Shown piece by piece: positions 9,201 through 17,626 of a stretch of 64,000 bases of DNA. The DNA comes from Streptomyces sp. SAI-127. Lineage in GTDB: Bacteria; Actinomycetota; Actinomycetes; Streptomycetales; Streptomycetaceae. The stretch lies in NCBI RefSeq assembly GCF_029894425.1, contig NZ_JARXYJ010000001.1, positions 6,200,001 through 6,264,000 on the forward strand. The letters are read 5' to 3'. The notes under the pieces are model-generated. The model had not been told where the DNA came from, did not search any database, and saw only the letters and a program-made list of their open reading frames with translations. A program made the position numbers and the translations under genes. How positions within the stretch are numbered: position 1 is the stretch's first letter; the number at the start of each line of letters is the position of its first letter.

Positions 9201-9230
9201 GTGCCCGGTGTCCGAATGGACACCGGGCAC
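9201..9230 (-). terminator. Strong hairpin downstream of sigI
   Basis: A 13-bp perfect stem, GTGCCCGGTGTCC / GGACACCGGGCAC, with a GAAT loop lies 26 bases past the sigI stop, before the next gene on the same strand. It separates sigI from the ECF-like gene. Confidence 0.8.
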
Positions 9231-9256
9231 ACGCGCAGGTCAGTAGTGCCGACGCG

Positions 9257-10159
9257 TCACTCCTCGACGGTCAGCCCCTTGCGCAGCCGTACCAGAGTCC
9301 GCGACAGCAGCCGCGAGACGTGCATCTGCGAGATCCCGAGTTCGTCGCCGATCTCCGACTGGGTCATGCCCGCGACGAAGCGCAGCGAGAGGATCGTGCG
9401 GTCCCGGGACGGGAGCTCGGCGATCAGCGGCTTCAGGGACTCGACGTACTCGATGCCCTCGATGCCGTGGTCCTCGTAACCGATCCGGTCGGCCAGCGCA
9501 CCCTCGGAGTCGTCCTCCTCGGGCTGGGCGTCCAGCGAGGAGGCGGTGTACGCGTTGGACGCGGCCATGCCTTCGACGACCTCGTCCTTCGACAGTCCCA
9601 GACGCTCGGCGAGCTCGCCCACGGTCGGGGCGCGGTCGAGCCTCTGGGCCAGTTCGTCGCCGGCCTTGGCCAGGTCGAGCCGGAGCTCCTGGAGGCGGCG
9701 CGGCACCCGCACCGACCAGGACGTGTCCCGGAAGAAGCGCTTGATCTCGCCCACGATGGTTGGCATCGCGAAGGTGGGGAACTCCACACCGCGGCTGAGT
9801 TCGAAGCGATCGATCGCCTTGATCAGGCCAATGGTGCCGACCTGGATGATGTCCTCCATCGGCTCACTGCGGGAGCGGAAGCGGGAGGCGGCGAACTTGA
9901 CCAGGGCGAGGTTCAGTTCGACGAGCGTGTTGCGGACGTACGAATACTCGTGCGTGCCCTCCTCCAGCGACTCCAGCCGCGCGAAGAGGGTCTTGGAGAG
10001 CGCGCGCGCGTCCACGGCCCCCACCTCTTCGAAGGGTGGGATGTCCGGGAGCCCGGCGAGCACATCGTCTTCGCTGCCCTGCTCGATGGGATTCAGATGT
10101 TCCGGGGGGGATGTCGACGTCGCCTGATGGGTATGCGAGGCGTCGAGCCGGGGTGACAT
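9257..10159 (-). CDS. sigI: SigB/SigF-type alternative sigma factor, SigI-like
   Basis: A 300-residue group 3 sigma factor. Region 2 is clear (LVELNLALVKFAASRF, MEDIIQVGTIGLIKAIDRF, FPTFAMPTIVGEIKRFFRD), region 3 follows (LAQRLDRAPTVGELAERLG), and region 4 ends with TQSEIGDELGISQMHVSRLL. Together with the divergent anti-anti-sigma and anti-sigma genes this matches the S. coelicolor sigI-arsI-prsI locus as I know it, where activity is set by partner switching. Three in-frame ATGs exist; the third (10159) is best placed after GGAGGAC, while 10183 would add eight residues. SigB-type factors read promoters resembling GNNT-N14/16-GGGTA. Confidence 0.88.
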   Translation of the reverse strand: MSPRLDASHTHQATSTSPPEHLNPIEQGSEDDVLAGLPDIPPFEEVGAVDARALSKTLFARLESLEEGTHEYSYVRNTLVELNLALVKFAASRFRSRSEPMEDIIQVGTIGLIKAIDRFELSRGVEFPTFAMPTIVGEIKRFFRDTSWSVRVPRRLQELRLDLAKAGDELAQRLDRAPTVGELAERLGLSKDEVVEGMAASNAYTASSLDAQPEEDDSEGALADRIGYEDHGIEGIEYVESLKPLIAELPSRDRTILSLRFVAGMTQSEIGDELGISQMHVSRLLSRTLVRLRKGLTVEE

Positions 10160-10314
10160 GATGTCCTCCATCGTTCTCGGCATAAGGCTGCCGAAGCCAG
10201 TTCGTGCACTGCGGTGTGCGGCGCCTCCAAAGCCGGCCGTGTCGAGTACGTGTCTCTACTAGCCCTACCCGGTTTCCCGACACGACCGCAAGTGTGTTCT
10301 GTGTGGTTATGTCC

Positions 10315-10338
10315 GTTTGTGGGTGATTGTTCGGGTGT
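10315..10338 (+). promoter_or_regulatory. Candidate SigB/SigI-type promoter of the anti-anti-sigma gene
   Basis: GTTT (10315-10318) and GGGTGT (10333-10338) are 14 bases apart, close to the streptomycete SigB-family consensus, about 70 bases before the ATG at 10410. A weaker GGGTAG on the opposite strand near 10268-10263 could serve sigI. If real, the switch is autoregulated. Confidence 0.5.
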
Positions 10339-10409
10339 CGGAGGGTGTGGAGAAGGCGTAGTGTTCGAGGGCGTCATCAGCAGCCACGATGTCGGGAGAG
10401 AGAGACGGC

Positions 10410-10790
10410 ATGGACCGCGGGACGGTCGGCAGCGCACAGTCTGGCCGGCTTCTGGTTGAGGTGCGGCAAGAGGGCTCCAGCGCCGTCGTGACTCCAGCAG
10501 GTGAGTTGGATCACCACACGGCCGATTTGTTGCGTGAGCCACTCGAGGACTGCCTCGCCAAGGGGAAGAGCCGGCTTGTCGTCGACTGCACACGGCTGGA
10601 GTTCTGTGACTCCACCGGACTGAATGTGCTGCTCGGGGCGCGGCTGAAAGCTGAGGCGGCGGGAGGTGGCGTGCACCTCGCGGGCATGCTGCCGGTCGTG
10701 GCACGGGTCTTCGAGATCACGGGGGCCGATGCGGTCTTCACCGTGCACGACACCCTGGACGAGGCCCTGGCCGAGGAATCCGGCGGCTGA
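10410..10790 (+). CDS. arsI: STAS-domain anti-anti-sigma factor, ArsI-like
   Basis: A 126-residue single STAS domain of the SpoIIAA/RsbV type. The phosphorylation loop reads LEFCDSTGLNVLLGA, with Ser68 as the predicted phospho-acceptor. Unphosphorylated forms of this family bind the anti-sigma kinase and free the sigma factor. ATG 10410 is chosen because GGGAGAGAG lies about 9 bases upstream and MDRGTVGSAQSGRLLVEV is the natural domain lead-in; ATG 10389 would add seven residues. It is divergent from sigI and followed in the same direction by the anti-sigma gene. Confidence 0.88.
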   Translation: MDRGTVGSAQSGRLLVEVRQEGSSAVVTPAGELDHHTADLLREPLEDCLAKGKSRLVVDCTRLEFCDSTGLNVLLGARLKAEAAGGGVHLAGMLPVVARVFEITGADAVFTVHDTLDEALAEESGG

Positions 10791-10868
10791 GGCGGCGAGA
10801 CGAGTGGCGGTCACGGTGTCCTGGCTCGCGCCCCGCTCGTCTCCTCCGGCCGGTCCCCATCGGGTGTC

Positions 10869-10909
10869 ACACCCCTCGTGCCGGACATACGTCCCCAATG
10901 GAGGGGTGT
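10869..10909. other. Inverted repeat ACACCCCTC / GAGGGGTGT between arsI and prsI
   Basis: Two 9-base arms are separated by 23 bases in the 225-base gap between the anti-anti-sigma and anti-sigma genes. The long spacer argues against a simple terminator. It could be an operator or a weak RNA fold that uncouples the two genes. No function is shown by sequence alone. Confidence 0.35.
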
Positions 10910-11015
10910 TCTACCGGTCCGCTCGGGCAGGAGACATCCGTACTGACTGTTCGGTGAGCGACCATGCAGTGACGTTTTGAATCGTGAACCGGTGAATCGG
11001 TGAGGTGAAGCGCTG

Positions 11016-11510
11016 ATGAGCACCACCCGGCCCTACTCGCCGGGCGACCGTGACCCGGAGCCCAGCGTGGAGCCTGGCGGCGAAGCCGAGGTGCCGACGG
11101 GACGGCAGGTCCGGCGGCTGAGCTTCGAGGGGGAGAGCGGGGTCGTCCCGCTCGCGCGCGACTTCACCCGGCAGGCGTTGTACGCGTGGGGGTGGCTTCC
11201 GGCGGCGTCCGCCGACCGGAGGGCCGTGGCGGAGGACGTGCTGCTCGTCGTCTCCGAGCTGGTGACGAACGCGTGTCTGCATGCGGAGGGCCCGGACCAG
11301 TTGTGGATCTCGTGTGACAACAAGGTGATCCGCCTCGAGGTCTCGGACAAGGGCACCGGGCAGCCGGCGCCGCGGACTCCGCACCGGGCCGGACGGCCGG
11401 GCGGGCACGGGATGTTCATCGTGCAGCGGCTCTGCCTGGACTGGGGAGTCGTACGGGCCCCCGGATTGGCCGGCAAGACCGTGTGGGCGGAGCTCGGGGC
11501 ACCCGCCTAG
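11016..11510 (+). CDS. prsI: Anti-sigma factor / serine kinase of the RsbW-SpoIIAB type, PrsI-like
   Basis: A 164-residue protein with a GHKL ATPase fold: N-box ELVTNACLHAEG (Asn85), G1 box SDKGTG (111-115) and G2 box GRPGGHGMFIV (127-136). Proteins of this family bind SigB-type sigma factors and phosphorylate a serine in the STAS partner, here probably Ser68 of the upstream gene. The first 30 residues are Pro/Glu-rich and probably disordered. ATG 11016 follows GGTGAGGTGAAG at suitable spacing. The setting next to sigI is the main reason for the PrsI assignment. Confidence 0.85.
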   Translation: MSTTRPYSPGDRDPEPSVEPGGEAEVPTGRQVRRLSFEGESGVVPLARDFTRQALYAWGWLPAASADRRAVAEDVLLVVSELVTNACLHAEGPDQLWISCDNKVIRLEVSDKGTGQPAPRTPHRAGRPGGHGMFIVQRLCLDWGVVRAPGLAGKTVWAELGAPA

Positions 11511-11593
11511 CACCGGCCCGGCGCTCTCCCGTTGGTGTCCCCACAGTTCCGACACTTACTTTCTCTTCCTTCCTCTGGTGCCCCGGCGTACCT

Positions 11594-11618
11594 TGACGGC
11601 CGATCTGATGTGCCGTCA
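11594..11618 (+). promoter_or_regulatory. Inverted repeat in the leader of a sortase-substrate gene
   Basis: TGACGGC and GCCGTCA flank an 11-base loop in the short leader of the LPQTG gene, ending 24 bases before the GTG start and just ahead of the ribosome site. It could be an operator or an mRNA hairpin acting on translation. No second copy was seen upstream of the other surface-protein genes in this window. Confidence 0.4.
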
Positions 11619-11642
11619 GGAACGAGTAAGGGGAGCGGAACC

Positions 11643-12338
11643 GTGTCGTACCCGAAACGAACCGCCGCGCTCGCGTCCGTCGCGGCTCTGGCCGGCTCGG
11701 CGGTGCTGATGGCCGCCCCCGCTGCCCGTGCCGAGGTCGTGAACGTCAACTACCAGTGCAAGACACCGATCGGTGACAAGAGCGCCGTCTCGCCCATCGA
11801 CATCAAGGGCGTCAAGAGCGGCGGCGGCTACAAGCTCACCATGTCCTGGCAGAAGGGCGTCTCGTCCAGCCCGGTCGATCTCGGCAAGGGCGCGATGAAC
11901 CCGAGCGCCACCATCAAGCTGGGCGGCGCGGACAGCGGGACCATGAACGTGACGGGCCCGGCCAACCAGGCGACCGTCCCCGCCAACACTCCCATCAAGA
12001 TCAATGACCTGACCGGGACGTACACCCCGAAGAAGTCCGGCAAGGTCACCTTCACGGCGGGCGTGCTCACCATCAAGGCGCTCGGAACGACGACCACCTG
12101 CACGCCGACCAACAGCCCCGGCGCCTCGCTGACCCTGGACGTCACCGCCGCCTCGGGCTCCTCCGGCGGCACCCAGAGCGACAGCGACGCGTCCGGCAGC
12201 GGCTCCGCCCTCCCGCAGACCGGCCCCGAGGACTCGGCGATCGCCCTCGGCACGCTCGGCGGCACGGTACTGCTCGCGGGCGCGGCCGGCGCGCTGTGGC
12301 TGACCCGGCGCAACCAGGCGGCCCGCGCGCGCCGCTGA
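11643..12338 (+). CDS. Exported LPXTG-type surface protein
   Basis: A 231-residue protein with a signal peptide (about 1-30, ending AAPAARA), one beta-rich domain with a cysteine in NVNYQC and another in TTTTCTP, a Gly/Ser/Asp linker, and a C-terminal sortase signal: LPQTG near 190, a hydrophobic helix and the basic tail RRNQAARARR. It is therefore predicted to be wall-anchored by sortase. The domain recurs twice in the protein encoded 1.3 kb downstream. The GTG start is supported by AAGGGGAG. Function is unknown; the domain may correspond to a named DUF that I cannot verify. Confidence 0.85.
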   Translation: MSYPKRTAALASVAALAGSAVLMAAPAARAEVVNVNYQCKTPIGDKSAVSPIDIKGVKSGGGYKLTMSWQKGVSSSPVDLGKGAMNPSATIKLGGADSGTMNVTGPANQATVPANTPIKINDLTGTYTPKKSGKVTFTAGVLTIKALGTTTTCTPTNSPGASLTLDVTAASGSSGGTQSDSDASGSGSALPQTGPEDSAIALGTLGGTVLLAGAAGALWLTRRNQAARARR

Positions 12339-12566
12339 GCGGCCCCGGACCGCGTTCGTACGACAGCTGGAGCCGCGCATGCCGTCCACCGCCCGTGTCC
12401 TGCCTCCACCGATCCCGCCGGCCCGCGTCGCCGACGGGTCGTCCGGCACGCCCCACGGCGTGGTGGCGGGGTGCGGTTGGTCTCGCGTACGGCGTCCAAG
12501 GCGTCGTACGGCCGCATCCGGGCCCGAATCCCCGTGTACGGACGCCGAGTTGACGGGAGTGACGAC

Positions 12567-13658
12567 GTGAGCGCGAGCGGCAGGGTGCGGTGGGCGGTGC
12601 TGGTGGCAGTGCTCTCGCTGCTGCTCGCGCCCCTGGCGGGGACGGCGGCCGCGGCGGACAAGCCGAGTGTGAAGCTGTCGAAGTCCCAGGCAGGGACCGG
12701 GAGTTCGATCACCGTGAGCGGAGGGGGATGGCGTGAACGGGCGCTGCTGATGATCCTGATCTGCGGGCAGGCGGTGCCGTCGCGCGGGGTGCCCGGTGGC
12801 ACCAACTCCTGTGCCAACGCGGACGGCCGGGCCGTCACCACGGACTCGAAGGGGCGCTTCAGCAGGAAGCTGCCCGTCGCGGAGCCGCCGGTGCCCTGTC
12901 CCTGCGTGGTGCACGTGGCCACGGTGACCGGGGCGAAGGCCGAGGCCGACGCGATCTTCCAGGTGGCCGGACACGCCGTGGAACCGCTGCCCGCCGAGAC
13001 GGACGGCGGGCGGCTGTCCGTCCTCACCGACACCCGGCTCGACGGCTCGGGTGGCCTGCTGACCTGGTTCGGGGCGCCCCCCGCCCGCACCCTCGTCTTC
13101 ACCGTCGGCAACGTCGGCACCTCCGCCGTCAAGAACCCCGTCTTCCAGGTCGGCACCGCACACGGCGTGTTCGCCCCGCAGTGGGAGGAACAGCAGTGGC
13201 GCGGCACGATCCAGCCGGGCAAAAAGGCGCGGCTCGAACTGCCCGTCGAGCTGACGGGCGGCGCGCACGGCGAGTACACGGTGTCGCTGAAGTACGGCGG
13301 CAAGGTGCTGGCCGAGCAGCCCTGGGACGTGGGCCGGCCCTGGGGCGTGACCCTGTTCTGGATCCTGGTCTGCCTGGTGGTGCCCGCCGCGCTGTTCCGC
13401 ATCGGCATGGCGGTGGTGGACCGGGTACGGCCACGGCCCGCCGGAGGCATCCGGCACCGCGGCCTGCGGCTGCCCGAACTCGCCCTGCGCCTGCCGGGCT
13501 TGAAGCCCTCCACGGCCGCGCACGCGGCCACCCCGGCGTCCACCCTGCCGTGGTTCAGCCCGGACGCGGATCCGGGCGCGGCCGGTGGCCGGCTCTCCGC
13601 ACCGCACGACGACAGCCCGACGAGTCCGACGACTCCCACCAGAGAGGGATCCCCGTGA
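12567..13658 (+). CDS. Exported membrane-anchored protein of unknown function
   Basis: A 363-residue protein with an N-terminal signal (VLVAVLSLLLAPLAGTAAA), an extracellular beta-rich region whose start (VSGGGWRERALLMILICGQ) recalls neocarzinostatin-like immunoglobulin folds, several cysteines (CPC motif), and one membrane helix near residues 263-290 followed by a basic cytosolic tail. GTG 12567, after GGGAG, gives the cleanest signal peptide; the frame is open further upstream but reads unlike protein. Its stop overlaps the start of the next gene (GTGA), so the two are probably coupled. It lies between two proteins sharing a domain that it lacks. Confidence 0.8.
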   Translation: MSASGRVRWAVLVAVLSLLLAPLAGTAAAADKPSVKLSKSQAGTGSSITVSGGGWRERALLMILICGQAVPSRGVPGGTNSCANADGRAVTTDSKGRFSRKLPVAEPPVPCPCVVHVATVTGAKAEADAIFQVAGHAVEPLPAETDGGRLSVLTDTRLDGSGGLLTWFGAPPARTLVFTVGNVGTSAVKNPVFQVGTAHGVFAPQWEEQQWRGTIQPGKKARLELPVELTGGAHGEYTVSLKYGGKVLAEQPWDVGRPWGVTLFWILVCLVVPAALFRIGMAVVDRVRPRPAGGIRHRGLRLPELALRLPGLKPSTAAHAATPASTLPWFSPDADPGAAGGRLSAPHDDSPTSPTTPTREGSP

Positions 13659-14980
13659 GCATGCGAAGGAGAGTCACCCCGGCCGCCGGGCCGAGAAGAG
13701 CGGGCGCGGCGGGTGCGGCGCTGGTGCTGGCCGGGGCGGGCGTGGTGCTCGGCCTGGCCGCCGGGCCCGCCCAGGCCGCGGAGGTGTCGTTCGCGACCCG
13801 GTGCGTGCCACCCGCGGGCGTCGGACTCGACCCTGTCAACGGCACCACCAAGGTCGAGATCACCGCGCCGGCCGGCGCGAAGGTCGGCGACGAGATCGAC
13901 GTGGTGTGGAAGTTCACGCAGGCCGCGTCGAAGAACCCGAACATCATCGATCTGCCCGCCAACTCCGTCCAGCCGACCGGCACGTTGAAGGCGGCGGGCG
14001 CGCAGACCGCCGACATCGCGATGACCGGACCGCGCGAGAACCCGGCGATCCCCAAGGGCGGCGACATGGTGCTGTCCGACATGAAGGGCACGCTGAAGCT
14101 GACGGCGGCCGGGGAACTCACCCTGACGCCCGGCCCGTACACGGTGAACGCGATGGGGACGAACACGGTGTGCACGCCGACGGAGACGGTGCCGAAGGGG
14201 GCGACGGTCACCGTGGCGGCGGGTGACGGGACGTCGACTCCCACGCCGACCGGGACGGAGTCCCAGTCCCCCGACCCGACCGACAGCGCCACGCCGACCG
14301 ACAGCGCGAGCCCGACGGACAGCGCGAGCCCGACCGCCACCGCGTCGGATGACGGTCAGACCGACTTCACCGGCAAGGCGGTCGACATCCCCTACACCTG
14401 CCAGTCGCCCCTCGGGGAGAAGAAGGCCACCTCCACGATCCAGATCAACGCCAAGAAGAACGGCGGCAGTTACGGCCTCACCGTGCAGTTCAAGAACTCC
14501 CCGATGGACAGCCCCGCCGACATCCCCGCGGACTCGGTCAAGCCCTCCATGGACGTGGTTCTGGGCGGCGACGACACAGGCTCGGTCCATGTCGAGGGCC
14601 CCACCAACTCCGAGGCCATCAAGTCGGGCGACCCGATAGAGATCCCGGACATGACGGGCACGTACAAGCCCGGTGCGACAGGTGAGTCGACCCTGTCGCC
14701 GGGGGTTCTGACGATCAAGGCGCTGGGCACGACCACGACCTGCAAGCCGGACCGGACGCAGGTCTCCCTGACCCTGACCACGCAGGAGCAGGAGGGCGGG
14801 GCGTCCGGTGGGTCGTCGTCCTCCGGCGGTTCCTCGTCCGGTACGTCGACGAGCGGCGGCCTGGCGGCGACGGGTGCGGACGGCCACGCGGCGCTGAAGG
14901 CACTGGGCCTGGTGGCGGGCACGGCGGTGCTACTGGGCGGGGCGGTCTTCACGTTCATGCCTGGAAGGCGGACCAGGTAA
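13655..14980 (+). CDS. Two-domain exported surface protein with LAATG sortase-like signal
   Basis: A 441-residue protein with a signal peptide (about 1-42), a first beta-rich domain (about 43-190), a Ser/Pro/Thr/Asp-rich linker with repeated DSA-PT units, and a second domain (about 240-370). A Ser/Gly linker then leads to LAATG, a hydrophobic helix and GRRTR. The second domain closely resembles the single domain of the LPQTG protein upstream, including TGTY and GVLTIKALGTTTTC; the first is a more distant copy. GTG 13655 overlaps the preceding stop. Confidence 0.85.
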   Translation: MSMRRRVTPAAGPRRAGAAGAALVLAGAGVVLGLAAGPAQAAEVSFATRCVPPAGVGLDPVNGTTKVEITAPAGAKVGDEIDVVWKFTQAASKNPNIIDLPANSVQPTGTLKAAGAQTADIAMTGPRENPAIPKGGDMVLSDMKGTLKLTAAGELTLTPGPYTVNAMGTNTVCTPTETVPKGATVTVAAGDGTSTPTPTGTESQSPDPTDSATPTDSASPTDSASPTATASDDGQTDFTGKAVDIPYTCQSPLGEKKATSTIQINAKKNGGSYGLTVQFKNSPMDSPADIPADSVKPSMDVVLGGDDTGSVHVEGPTNSEAIKSGDPIEIPDMTGTYKPGATGESTLSPGVLTIKALGTTTTCKPDRTQVSLTLTTQEQEGGASGGSSSSGGSSSGTSTSGGLAATGADGHAALKALGLVAGTAVLLGGAVFTFMPGRRTR

Positions 14981-15017
14981 CGCGCTCGGGGGCGCGGGGA
15001 ACGCACAGCGGTGACAT

Positions 15018-15061
15018 CGACGGGGCCGTCAGAACCCACCCGGATTCCAACGGCCCCGTCG
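15018..15061. terminator. Bidirectional hairpin between convergent genes
   Basis: CGACGGGGCCGT and ACGGCCCCGTCG form a perfect 12-bp stem with a 20-base loop in the 94-base gap between the surface-protein gene and the convergent transporter gene. Confidence 0.7.
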
Positions 15062-15074
15062 CTTCGGCCCGGCC

Positions 15075-16619
15075 CTAACGAACGTCCCCCATAAGGGACT
15101 TCACCTTCCGCCGGTACATCCACACGGCGAACCCGGCGAGAGCCGCGAGCGCGGCCTCCCCGAACACCGCGGGCGTCCCGCTGAGGTCGACCCCGGCGAT
15201 CGCCGGGTTGGACAGCAGGCCGGTGATCGAGTCGCCCGCGGTGACCGCGAGGAACCAGACACCCATCATCTGCGAGGCGTACTTCGCGGGAGCCATCTTC
15301 GTCGTCACCGACAGGCCGACCGGCGAGAGGCACAGCTCACCCACGGTCTGGATGAAGTAGATGCCCACGAGCCACATCGGGCTGACCACGGTGCCGTTCG
15401 CCGCCATGGCGATCGGGACCAGGAAGAAGAAGAACGAGACACCGACCAGGACCAGGCCCATCGCGAACTTCACGATGGTGCCGGGCTCCTTGCCCTTGCG
15501 GTTCAGCCACACCCACAGCCAGGCGAAGACCGGGGCCAGCGCCATGATGAACAGCGGGTTCAGCGACTGGTACCAGGAGGTCGGGAAGTCGAAGCCGAGC
15601 AGTGAGCCGGCCGTCTTCTGGTCGTTCGAGCCGAACGCCTGGACCGTGGACGCGCCCTGGTCGTAGATCATCCAGAAGACGGCGGCGGCGACGAAGAACC
15701 AGATGTAGCCGGACATCTTCGACTGCTCGTCGGCCGTCAGCTCCTTGTCCCGCTTGATGCGCAGCAGCACACCCGCCGGGACGACCAGACCGATGACGGT
15801 GAGCGGGATCATCGCCCAGTTCAGTGTGAAGTGGCCGGTGAAGCCGACGGCGCCGTAGAAGACGGTCGCGGCGATCACCCAGAACAGGCCCTTGCGCAGC
15901 CAGGCCGCGCGCTCCTCGGCCGCCAGCGGCTTGGGCACGAGGTTGCTCTGCGGGCTCAGGTTGCGGGTGCCGAGCAGGAACGCGGCCAGACCGATCGCCA
16001 TGCCGACCGCGGCCATGCCGAAGCCGAGGTGCCAGCTGACCTCCTGGCCGACGGTGCCGATGGCCAGCGGGGCGAAGAAGGCACCCGCGTTGATGCCCAT
16101 GTAGAAGATCGTGAAGCCGCCGTCGCGGCGCGGGTCGTCCGGGCCGTCGTAGAGGTGGCCCACCATCGTGGAGATGTTGGCCTTGAGCAGACCGGAACCG
16201 GCGGCCACGAGCGCGAGACCGGCGAAGAACGGTGCCTGGCCGCCGGGCAGCGCCAGCACCAGGTGGCCGCACATGATCGTGACGGCCGCGATGGCCACGG
16301 TCTTGCGCGGGCCCCAGACGCGGTCGCCGAGCCAGCCGCCGGGCATGGCGAGCAGATAGACCATCGCCGAGTAGACGGAGACGATCACGGTGGTGGTCGC
16401 CAGGTCCATCGCGAGGCCGCCGCCCATGCTGCCCTTGCCGGCGTCGGGGCCGCCGGAGAGTAGGTAGACGGTGAGCAGGGCCTTCATGCCGTAGTAGGAG
16501 AACCTCTCCCACATCTCGGTCATGAAGAGTGTGGCCAGTCCGCGGGGGTGGCCGAAGAAGGCTTTGTCGGAACCGGGGGTGCCCGGAGTCACCGAGTCCT
16601 TCGTCAGGCTGGACGCCAT
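15075..16619 (-). CDS. POT/PTR2-family proton-dependent oligopeptide transporter
   Basis: A 514-residue inner-membrane protein with about 14 hydrophobic segments. The family signature ExxERFxYY is present in EMWERFSYYGMKALL near the N-terminus, and FYMGINAGAFFAPL and GELCLSPVGLSVTTKMAP match the other POT signatures. It should import di- and tripeptides with protons. ATG 16619 is preferred because AAGGAA lies upstream; the frame stays open to 16694 but would add a hydrophobic-poor stretch. It is single-gene and divergent from the two-component system. Confidence 0.93.
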   Translation of the reverse strand: MASSLTKDSVTPGTPGSDKAFFGHPRGLATLFMTEMWERFSYYGMKALLTVYLLSGGPDAGKGSMGGGLAMDLATTTVIVSVYSAMVYLLAMPGGWLGDRVWGPRKTVAIAAVTIMCGHLVLALPGGQAPFFAGLALVAAGSGLLKANISTMVGHLYDGPDDPRRDGGFTIFYMGINAGAFFAPLAIGTVGQEVSWHLGFGMAAVGMAIGLAAFLLGTRNLSPQSNLVPKPLAAEERAAWLRKGLFWVIAATVFYGAVGFTGHFTLNWAMIPLTVIGLVVPAGVLLRIKRDKELTADEQSKMSGYIWFFVAAAVFWMIYDQGASTVQAFGSNDQKTAGSLLGFDFPTSWYQSLNPLFIMALAPVFAWLWVWLNRKGKEPGTIVKFAMGLVLVGVSFFFFLVPIAMAANGTVVSPMWLVGIYFIQTVGELCLSPVGLSVTTKMAPAKYASQMMGVWFLAVTAGDSITGLLSNPAIAGVDLSGTPAVFGEAALAALAGFAVWMYRRKVKSLMGDVR

Positions 16620-16915
16620 GGTCGTTCCTTGCTGGTGGGGATCACCGCACACAAAAGAGACCTTCAGCGACAGATACGCGCCAAAGGCCCCCACGATGCG
16701 ACAGGTATTGATTCACCATACGGCAGGATACGGCCGGAAATGGAAGGACTTGAGACGTGAATCACAGGTGACCGAGGAACCGTACACCCTGTTTCTAAGG
16801 TCCTTACGGGATTGGCACCCCACAGTCACAGGTTCACCCCACAACCACAAAAGGTAAGAACCACTGGGTTGCGATCACACCACAGCATCTGTCAGGAGCG
16901 GTCTACCATCAGCTC
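16620..16915. promoter_or_regulatory. Divergent intergenic region (296 bases)
   Basis: No gene is seen. The region is less GC-rich than its surroundings, as expected for two back-to-back promoters serving the peptide transporter and the response regulator. I do not see an unambiguous -35/-10 pair or a strong palindrome. Confidence 0.4.
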
Positions 16916-17593
16916 ATGACCCGTGTACTGCTCGCCGAGGACGATGCGTCCATTTCGGAGCCGCTGGCCCGCGCCCTGCGCCGGGAAGGGTACGAGGTCG
17001 AGGTGCGTGAGGACGGCCCCACGGCACTCGACGCCGGAATGCAGGGCGGCATCGACCTGGTCGTCCTCGACCTGGGTCTGCCCGGCATGGACGGCCTCGA
17101 GGTGGCCCGCCGACTGCGCGCCGAGGGCCACGCCGTACCGATCCTCATCCTCACCGCACGTGCCGACGAGGTGGACACCGTCGTCGGTCTCGACGCGGGC
17201 GCCGACGACTACGTGACCAAGCCCTTCCGGCTCGCCGAGCTGCTCGCCCGGGTCCGGGCCCTGCTGCGACGCGGGGCGTCCGAGCCGGCCCAGCCGCCGG
17301 CCACCCACGGGGTGCGCATCGACGTCGAGTCGCACCGGGCGTGGATGGGCGACGAGGAACTCCAGCTCACCGCGAAGGAGTTCGACCTGCTGCGGGTGCT
17401 GGTGCGGGACGCGGGGCGGGTGGTGACCCGGGACCAGCTGATGCGCGAGGTCTGGGACACCACGTGGTGGTCGTCGACCAAGACGCTCGACATGCACATC
17501 TCGTGGCTCCGCAAGAAGCTCGGCGACGACGCGGCCAACCCGAGGTACATCGCGACGGTACGAGGAGTGGGCTTCCGCTTCGAGAAGAGCTGA
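16916..17593 (+). CDS. OmpR/PhoB-family response regulator
   Basis: A 225-residue regulator. The receiver domain (1-120) has the acidic pair in LLAEDD, the phospho-acceptor Asp52 in VVLDLGLPGMDG, Thr80 in LILTA and Lys102 in DDYVTKPF. The C-terminal winged helix (about 130-225) has KEFDLLRVLV, RDQLMREVW and the TVRGVGFRF wing. It is followed after 33 bases by its likely cognate kinase. The target genes are unknown; the divergent peptide transporter is a candidate by position. Confidence 0.9.
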   Translation: MTRVLLAEDDASISEPLARALRREGYEVEVREDGPTALDAGMQGGIDLVVLDLGLPGMDGLEVARRLRAEGHAVPILILTARADEVDTVVGLDAGADDYVTKPFRLAELLARVRALLRRGASEPAQPPATHGVRIDVESHRAWMGDEELQLTAKEFDLLRVLVRDAGRVVTRDQLMREVWDTTWWSSTKTLDMHISWLRKKLGDDAANPRYIATVRGVGFRFEKS

Positions 17594-17626
17594 CTCCCCG
17601 GGTACCCGGCTAGCAGGTAAGAGGAC

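Noticed and set aside
16620..16694. N-terminal extension of the peptide transporter
   Set aside because: AAGGAA and the family N-terminus support ATG 16619, so the extra 25 codons are probably untranslated leader.
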